From an uncultured Clostridia bacterium (GTDB taxonomy: Bacteria > Bacillota > Clostridia > Oscillospirales > CAG-382), in assembly GCA_947628695.1 (NCBI GenBank), contig CANRAV010000008.1, forward strand, positions 20,951 to 84,950: a DNA stretch of 64,000 nt, read 5' to 3'. The translations under genes were made by a program, and so were the position numbers. Below the pieces are notes generated by a model, which worked only from the letters and a program-made list of their open reading frames with translations, did no database searches and was not told where the DNA came from. Below, piece after piece: positions 59,167-64,000 of this stretch. The first letter of the stretch is position 1, and each line of letters opens with the position of its first letter.

Positions 59167-59952
59167 GTGCCGCGTATAAAGACGGTTGTCTTTGCAAATC
59201 AAAAGGGCGGCGTGGGTAAGACCACCTCGGCGGTGAACGTCGCCGCCTGTCTTGCCGCAAGCGGAAACAGAGTTCTGCTTGCGGACTGCGACCCGCAGGG
59301 CAACGCGACAAGCGGGCTTGGCGTCAGCAAGAGGGACGGAGCCGCCTCTGTTTACGACCTGCTTATCGGCAGGGTGAAGGCGGCGGACGCCGTGCGGAAG
59401 ACCGCCTTTGAAGGGCTTTACATCATCCCCTCCGGCATCGACCTTGTCGGCGCGGAGATAGAGCTTGTGGACGAGCCGAGGCGGGAGTTCCGCCTTCGGG
59501 ACGGGCTTGAAGAGGTAAAGGGTGAGTTTGACTACATAGTGCTTGACAGCCCGCCGTCCTTGGGGCTGCTTACAATGAACGCGCTTATCGCCGCAGACGG
59601 GGTCGTGGTGCCCCTGCTTTGCGAGTACTATTCGCTTGAGGGGTTAAGCCAGCTTACGGCGACGGTAAGGCAGATACAAAAGCGTTACAACCCTGCCTTG
59701 GAGCTTACGGGTGTGCTTGTCAACATGTACGACGGGCGCTTAAACCTGTCGCTTCAGGTGCTTGGAGAGATAAAAAAATACTTCGGTGCAAAGCTTTTCA
59801 AAACTCCGGTGCCGCGCAACGTGCGGCTTAGCGAGGCTCCCAGCTACGGAGAGCCGATAAATATTTACGACAAAAGCTCTAAGGGTGCGAAGGCCTACGA
59901 GGCGGTCGCTTCAGAGCTTGCCGAAAGGTGCGGAGGGGCGTATGGCGCTTAA
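59167..59952 (+). CDS. parA: ParA/Soj chromosome partitioning ATPase
   Basis: GTG start; FANQKGGVGKTTSAVNVAA; LDSPPSLGLLTMNAL. Confidence 0.93.
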   Translation: MPRIKTVVFANQKGGVGKTTSAVNVAACLAASGNRVLLADCDPQGNATSGLGVSKRDGAASVYDLLIGRVKAADAVRKTAFEGLYIIPSGIDLVGAEIELVDEPRREFRLRDGLEEVKGEFDYIVLDSPPSLGLLTMNALIAADGVVVPLLCEYYSLEGLSQLTATVRQIQKRYNPALELTGVLVNMYDGRLNLSLQVLGEIKKYFGAKLFKTPVPRNVRLSEAPSYGEPINIYDKSSKGAKAYEAVASELAERCGGAYGA

Positions 59953-60850
59953 AAAGAAGGGGCTTGGAAGGGGGCTTGACGCCCTGCTTTCCGACAACAG
60001 AATAGAAGACGCCGAGGGGGCTTCTCCCGCCGGGATAACCGTGCTTCGCGCCGCTGATATAGAGCCGAACCCTTCGCAGGCGCGGCGGCATTTTGACAGG
60101 GAGGCGCTTGAAGAGCTGGCAGAGTCGATAAAGCAACACGGCCTGCTTCAGCCGCTTACGGTGCGCCGCAAGGAGAACGGCTTTTACGAGATTATAGCGG
60201 GCGAGCGCCGCTGGCGCGCCTGCAAGATAGCCGGCATTTCGGAGATACCCGCCGTCGTCAAGGAGGCGGACGACCGCACCGCGGCGGAGCTTTCGCTTAT
60301 CGAGAACCTGCAAAGGGAGGACTTAAACCCCGTCGAGGAGGCGAACGGCTACCGCGCGCTTGTGGAGGGCTTCGGCCTTACGCAGGAGCAGGCGGCGGAG
60401 CGCGTGGGCAAGTCCCGCGCGGCGGTTGCCAACTCCATGCGCATACTTAAGCTGCCGGCTGCGGTGCTTTCGATGGTGGAAGCGGGGACTTTAAGCTTCG
60501 GCCACGCGCGCACGCTGCTGCCGCTTTGCGGCGTGCTTACGGACGCGGCGCTTGCGGAGAAGGCGGCGGCCATTGCGGAAAACGGCGCCTCCGTGCGTGA
60601 GACGGAGCGGATTGTAAAGGCCGCCCTGGAGGAGAAGCCGAAGGAGGAAAAGAAGGCGCCCTCCCCGGTTGAGGACAGCTACTACAAGCGGCTTGAAAGC
60701 AGGATATCGGAGACGCTTGGCAGACACGCGTCGATAAGCCGCAGGGACGGAGGAAAGGGCACGCTTGTGCTTTCGTATTCCGGCACGGGCGACCTTGAGA
60801 CGCTTATAAAATCAATATGCGGGAACAATATCTTCGACGAGGAGATTTAA
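59942..60850 (+). CDS. parB: ParB/Spo0J partition protein
   Basis: KKGLGRGLDALLSDN; NPSQARRHFDREALEELAESIKQHGLLQPL; GERRWRA. Confidence 0.93.
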   Translation: MALKKKGLGRGLDALLSDNRIEDAEGASPAGITVLRAADIEPNPSQARRHFDREALEELAESIKQHGLLQPLTVRRKENGFYEIIAGERRWRACKIAGISEIPAVVKEADDRTAAELSLIENLQREDLNPVEEANGYRALVEGFGLTQEQAAERVGKSRAAVANSMRILKLPAAVLSMVEAGTLSFGHARTLLPLCGVLTDAALAEKAAAIAENGASVRETERIVKAALEEKPKEEKKAPSPVEDSYYKRLESRISETLGRHASISRRDGGKGTLVLSYSGTGDLETLIKSICGNNIFDEEI

Positions 60851-60869
60851 ATCATAAGGAGACACAGGT

Positions 60870-62156
60870 ATGATAGACATCAAATTTCTGCGTGAAAACC
60901 CGGAAAAGGTAAAGGAAAACATAAAAAACAAGTTTCAAGAGGGCAAGCTGCACCTTGTTGACAAGGCGGTGGAGCTTGACAAGAGACTACGCGAGATAAA
61001 GCAGGAGGTGGAAGCCCTCCGTGCGGAGCGCAACAAGGCAAGCAAGCTTATAGGCGGCCTTATGGCGAAGGGACAGAAGGACGAGGCGGAGGCTCTTAAG
61101 GCGGAGATCGCCGCAAAGGGCGAGCGCACGGCAGCCCTTGACGCCGAGGAAAAGGACACCGAGGAGAAGCTTAAGGACGTGATGATGGTCATCCCGAACA
61201 TCATTGATCCATCCGTCCCGATAGGAAAGGACGACAGCGAGAACGTAGAGCTGGAGCGCTTTGGCGAGCCGAAGGTTCCCGACTTTGAGATCCCCTATCA
61301 CACGGAGATAATGGAAAGCTTCGGCGGCATAGACCTTGACAGCGCAAGGAACGTTTCCGGCAACGGCTTCTACTACCTTATGGGCGACATCGCAAGGCTG
61401 CACTCGGCAGTCCTCGCCTACGCAAGGGACTTTATGATAAACAAGGGCTTTACCTACTGCGTTCCGCCCTTTATGATAAGAAGCAGCGTCGTTTCCGGCG
61501 TTATGAGCTTTGCGGAAATGGACAGCATGATGTACAAGATAGAGGGCGAGGACCTCTACCTCATCGGCACAAGCGAGCACAGCATGATAGGCAAGTTCAT
61601 CGACACGGTCATTCCCGCGGCGAAGCTTCCGCAGACGCTGACAAGCTACAGCCCCTGCTTCCGCAAGGAGAAGGGCGCGCACGGCATAGAGGAGCGCGGC
61701 GTTTACCGCATACATCAGTTCGAGAAGCAGGAGATGATTGTCGTCTGCAAGCCGGAGGACAGCATGGCCTGGTACGACAGGATGTGGAGATACTCTGTCG
61801 AGCTGTTCCGCTCGCTTGACATACCCGTTCGCACGCTGGAGTGCTGCAGCGGCGACCTTGCGGATTTGAAGGTTAAAAGCCTTGACGTCGAGGCCTGGTC
61901 GCCCCGTCAGAAGAAGTACTTTGAGGTTTGCTCCTGCTCCAACCTCGGCGACGCACAGGCGCGCCGCCTTAAGATACGCATAGACGACGGCGGGAAGAAG
62001 TACTTTGCGCACACGCTTAACAACACGGTTGTCGCTCCCCCGCGCATGCTTATCGCGTTCTTGGAGAACAACCTGCAGGCCGACGGCAGCGTCGCCATAC
62101 CCGCAGCCCTTAGGCCTTACATGGGCGGTATGGAAGCTATAACGAAAAAACAGTAG
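60870..62156 (+). CDS. serS: Seryl-tRNA synthetase
   Basis: MIDIKFLRENPEKVKENIKNK; class II motifs FRKEKGAHG and FEKQEM. Confidence 0.95.
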   Translation: MIDIKFLRENPEKVKENIKNKFQEGKLHLVDKAVELDKRLREIKQEVEALRAERNKASKLIGGLMAKGQKDEAEALKAEIAAKGERTAALDAEEKDTEEKLKDVMMVIPNIIDPSVPIGKDDSENVELERFGEPKVPDFEIPYHTEIMESFGGIDLDSARNVSGNGFYYLMGDIARLHSAVLAYARDFMINKGFTYCVPPFMIRSSVVSGVMSFAEMDSMMYKIEGEDLYLIGTSEHSMIGKFIDTVIPAAKLPQTLTSYSPCFRKEKGAHGIEERGVYRIHQFEKQEMIVVCKPEDSMAWYDRMWRYSVELFRSLDIPVRTLECCSGDLADLKVKSLDVEAWSPRQKKYFEVCSCSNLGDAQARRLKIRIDDGGKKYFAHTLNNTVVAPPRMLIAFLENNLQADGSVAIPAALRPYMGGMEAITKKQ

Positions 62157-62185
62157 GCGTTTAATTTTCAGAGAGGGGTTCCGCA

Positions 62186-62617
62186 TTGGATAATCTGCTT
62201 GGCATAGGCTCGGCAAAACAGCTTTGGTGGTGCTTTGCCTTGGGGTTCATGGCTGCCTGCGTTTGGGCGTTCTGCGTCAAGTTCGTTGCGGGCAGGCTTA
62301 TCGGCGCGCTCGTGCGCGAGGACGCCTGCGACGGGAAGAGCGCGCTTACGCTTTCGCAGCTTGGCTGCAAGGGCTTTTTGTACCGCTTTGCGCTTCGCAA
62401 GGGTACAACGCTTTCGGAGGCGGTTCCCTTCGTTTCGGAAGACGACGCCGAAAAGCGCTATTACCTAAAGCCCGAGGCAAAGGAAAAGATGCTTCAAAAA
62501 TACGGCGAGGGCACAAAGGGCCTTATGTCGCTTGTGCTGACTCTTCTTGCGGCGCTTATAGCCGCCGCGGTGATTGCGGCGCTTATTCCGACCGCCGTAA
62601 AATACCTGGGCTTATAA
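62186..62617 (+). CDS. Small membrane protein
   Basis: TTG start; N- and C-terminal hydrophobic segments. Confidence 0.5.
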   Translation: MDNLLGIGSAKQLWWCFALGFMAACVWAFCVKFVAGRLIGALVREDACDGKSALTLSQLGCKGFLYRFALRKGTTLSEAVPFVSEDDAEKRYYLKPEAKEKMLQKYGEGTKGLMSLVLTLLAALIAAAVIAALIPTAVKYLGL

Positions 62618-62637
62618 TTATCGGAAGGTGGTTTTCA

Positions 62638-63486
62638 GTGGCACAGAAAAAGAGAATAAATCCAATTCTAATGGTAGTCATAATTGCGCTTGTGTTTGTG
62701 CTTGTCACCGTGGTGACGGTGCTTGCGCTTGGGTATCGCTACACGTCCGACAACGGCATAAGATTTATAGGCAAAATAGAGGGCGGAACACCCTGGGAAG
62801 GCAAGCTTAAGTATGAAAGCGGCGTCACCGCAAAGCTTGACAAGGCGAACAGAACGATAAACTACGACAACGGCGACGTGTACGTGGGCGACATCGACAT
62901 ACTCTGCCGCGACGGTTACGGAGAGATGACCTTTGCCAACGGCGACAAGTACGTCGGCGAGTGGCGCGACGACGTCATGGACGGAGAGGGCACCTTCTAC
63001 TACGCCAACGGCGACATCTATGCGGGCGATTTCAAGAGCTTTAAGCGCGACGGTGACGGCGTTTTCACCTGGGCAAACGGCGACGTTTACCAGGGGCACT
63101 ACGTCGACGACCTGATGGACGGCTACGGCGAGTTTACCTGGGCAAACGGCGACAGCTACAAGGGCAGCTACTCTAAGGGCGCGCGCAACGGAGAGGGCAC
63201 GCTTGTGCTTAACACCTCCGACGGCGGCGTCGAGAGGTACGAGGGCGACTGGGTCGACGACAAGCGGCAGGGAAACGGCGTGCTTGACTACACAAACGGC
63301 GACCGCTATTCCGGCAGCTTTATAAACGGCCTTCCGGACACGAGACTGCTTGACGAAAACGGCGAGTTTGTGGTGCTTGAAAACGGCGAGTTCAGCCACG
63401 GCGCAGAGGCTATTTACACCCACGCCGACGGCAGACAGTACACCGGGTACTTTATGGAAGGGAAGTCCATTATAAACGAAGAATAA
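62638..63486 (+). CDS. Membrane-anchored MORN-repeat protein
   Basis: GTG start at 62638 in the 62224..63486 frame; TM then repeats such as YANGDIYAGDFKSFKRDGDGVFTWANGDVYQGHY. Confidence 0.82.
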   Translation: MAQKKRINPILMVVIIALVFVLVTVVTVLALGYRYTSDNGIRFIGKIEGGTPWEGKLKYESGVTAKLDKANRTINYDNGDVYVGDIDILCRDGYGEMTFANGDKYVGEWRDDVMDGEGTFYYANGDIYAGDFKSFKRDGDGVFTWANGDVYQGHYVDDLMDGYGEFTWANGDSYKGSYSKGARNGEGTLVLNTSDGGVERYEGDWVDDKRQGNGVLDYTNGDRYSGSFINGLPDTRLLDENGEFVVLENGEFSHGAEAIYTHADGRQYTGYFMEGKSIINEE

Positions 63487-63489
63487 AAA

Positions 63490-63822
63490 TCCCCCAAAAA
63501 CCTGACGGTTTTCGGGGGTACCCCCGATTGATTTTCCCCCAAAAATCTGACGATTTTCGGGGGACCCCCATTATGACTAATAGGTTGGCACTTGAGAAAA
63601 CGCGGTTTTCTCAAGTGCCTTCGGCTTATTATAGATTCCCGTTCGCTCGCGCCTCGCGCCTACCCCCACCCCGCGGGGGTGAGTGTAGGCACTCGCGGGA
63701 ATCCAAGGAGAATTTTCCGCGGTACATGCCCGCGGAAAATTCGTTATTTATTATATGCTCGCTTCGCTCGCGGTTTTAGGCGACTCCGTCGCTGTTCGCT
63801 TCGCTCGCGGGCGGGACGGGAA
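63490..63822. repeat. Family A repeat, copy A5
   Basis: CCCCCAAAAACCTGACGGTTTTCGGGGG, GGCACTTGAGAAAACGCGGTTTTCTCAAGTGCC, AATTTTCCGCGG pair, GCTCGCTTCGCTCGC. Confidence 0.84.
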
Positions 63823-63837
63823 TTTTTGTTAAAAAGC

Positions 63838-63923
63838 TTGACAAATTGCGCGGGCGGGTATATAATACTAATAGTAAAGGGCGCCGCCGATAAGCGGTTG
63901 ACCCCAAGTTTAGAAGTTACCTA
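63838..63923 (+). ncRNA. 5' part of a fourth antitoxin-type RNA gene with its promoter
   Basis: TTGACA-17-TATAAT, then AGGGCGCCGCCGATAAGCGGTTGACCCC, matching antitoxins 1 and 2, then joins a duplicated repeat A end. Confidence 0.55.
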
Positions 63924-64000
63924 ATTTATTATATGCTCGCTTCGCTCGCGGTTTTAGGCGACTCCGTCGCTGTTCGCTTCGCTCGCGGGCGGGACGGGAA
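63924..64000. repeat. 77-bp exact direct repeat of 63746-63822
   Basis: ATTTATTATATGCTCGCTTCGCTCGCGG...GGGCGGGACGGGAA identical to 63746-63822. Confidence 0.92.

Overview
This is a 64 kb chromosomal segment from a high-GC, low-Gram-positive anaerobe, probably an uncultured clostridial gut lineage (inferred from gene content). The housekeeping backbone includes thrC, a Cys/Met-metabolism PLP enzyme, asnA, coaD, rsmD, pcrA-like helicase, valS, an opp-type ABC operon, proS, ackA/tmcAL, RNase J, murA, a DacF-like carboxypeptidase, pgi, tRNA-Val and tRNA-Gly, parAB, serS and a MORN protein. The intergenic regions are the unusual part. (1) There are at least three par/Fst-like convergent type I toxin-antitoxin cassettes (about 10.2-10.6, 47.2-47.5 and 53.6-54.2 kb) and a fourth antitoxin start at the right edge. 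Each encodes a 30-38 aa hydrophobic holin-like peptide ending in ..KK*, with its stop codon beside or within a shared terminator hairpin and a converging ~100-nt antisense RNA. None of these peptides is in the ORF track. In the third cassette the toxin is frameshifted by an exact 20-bp tandem duplication and the antitoxin RNA gene is doubled. (2) Two families of composite, multi-hairpin dispersed repeats (A and B) almost always sit in one orientation directly after the 3' end of a gene, show compensatory stem changes, and repeatedly abut TA modules. (3) Three protein-TA-like loci (hicAB, a solitary hicB, XRE+AbiEii) share the same promoter-operator layout. (4) Three tandem secreted BspA-like LRR proteins carry dockerin-like C-termini, and one is split by a single in-frame stop. 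All calls come from reading sequence and motifs; no database search was run.
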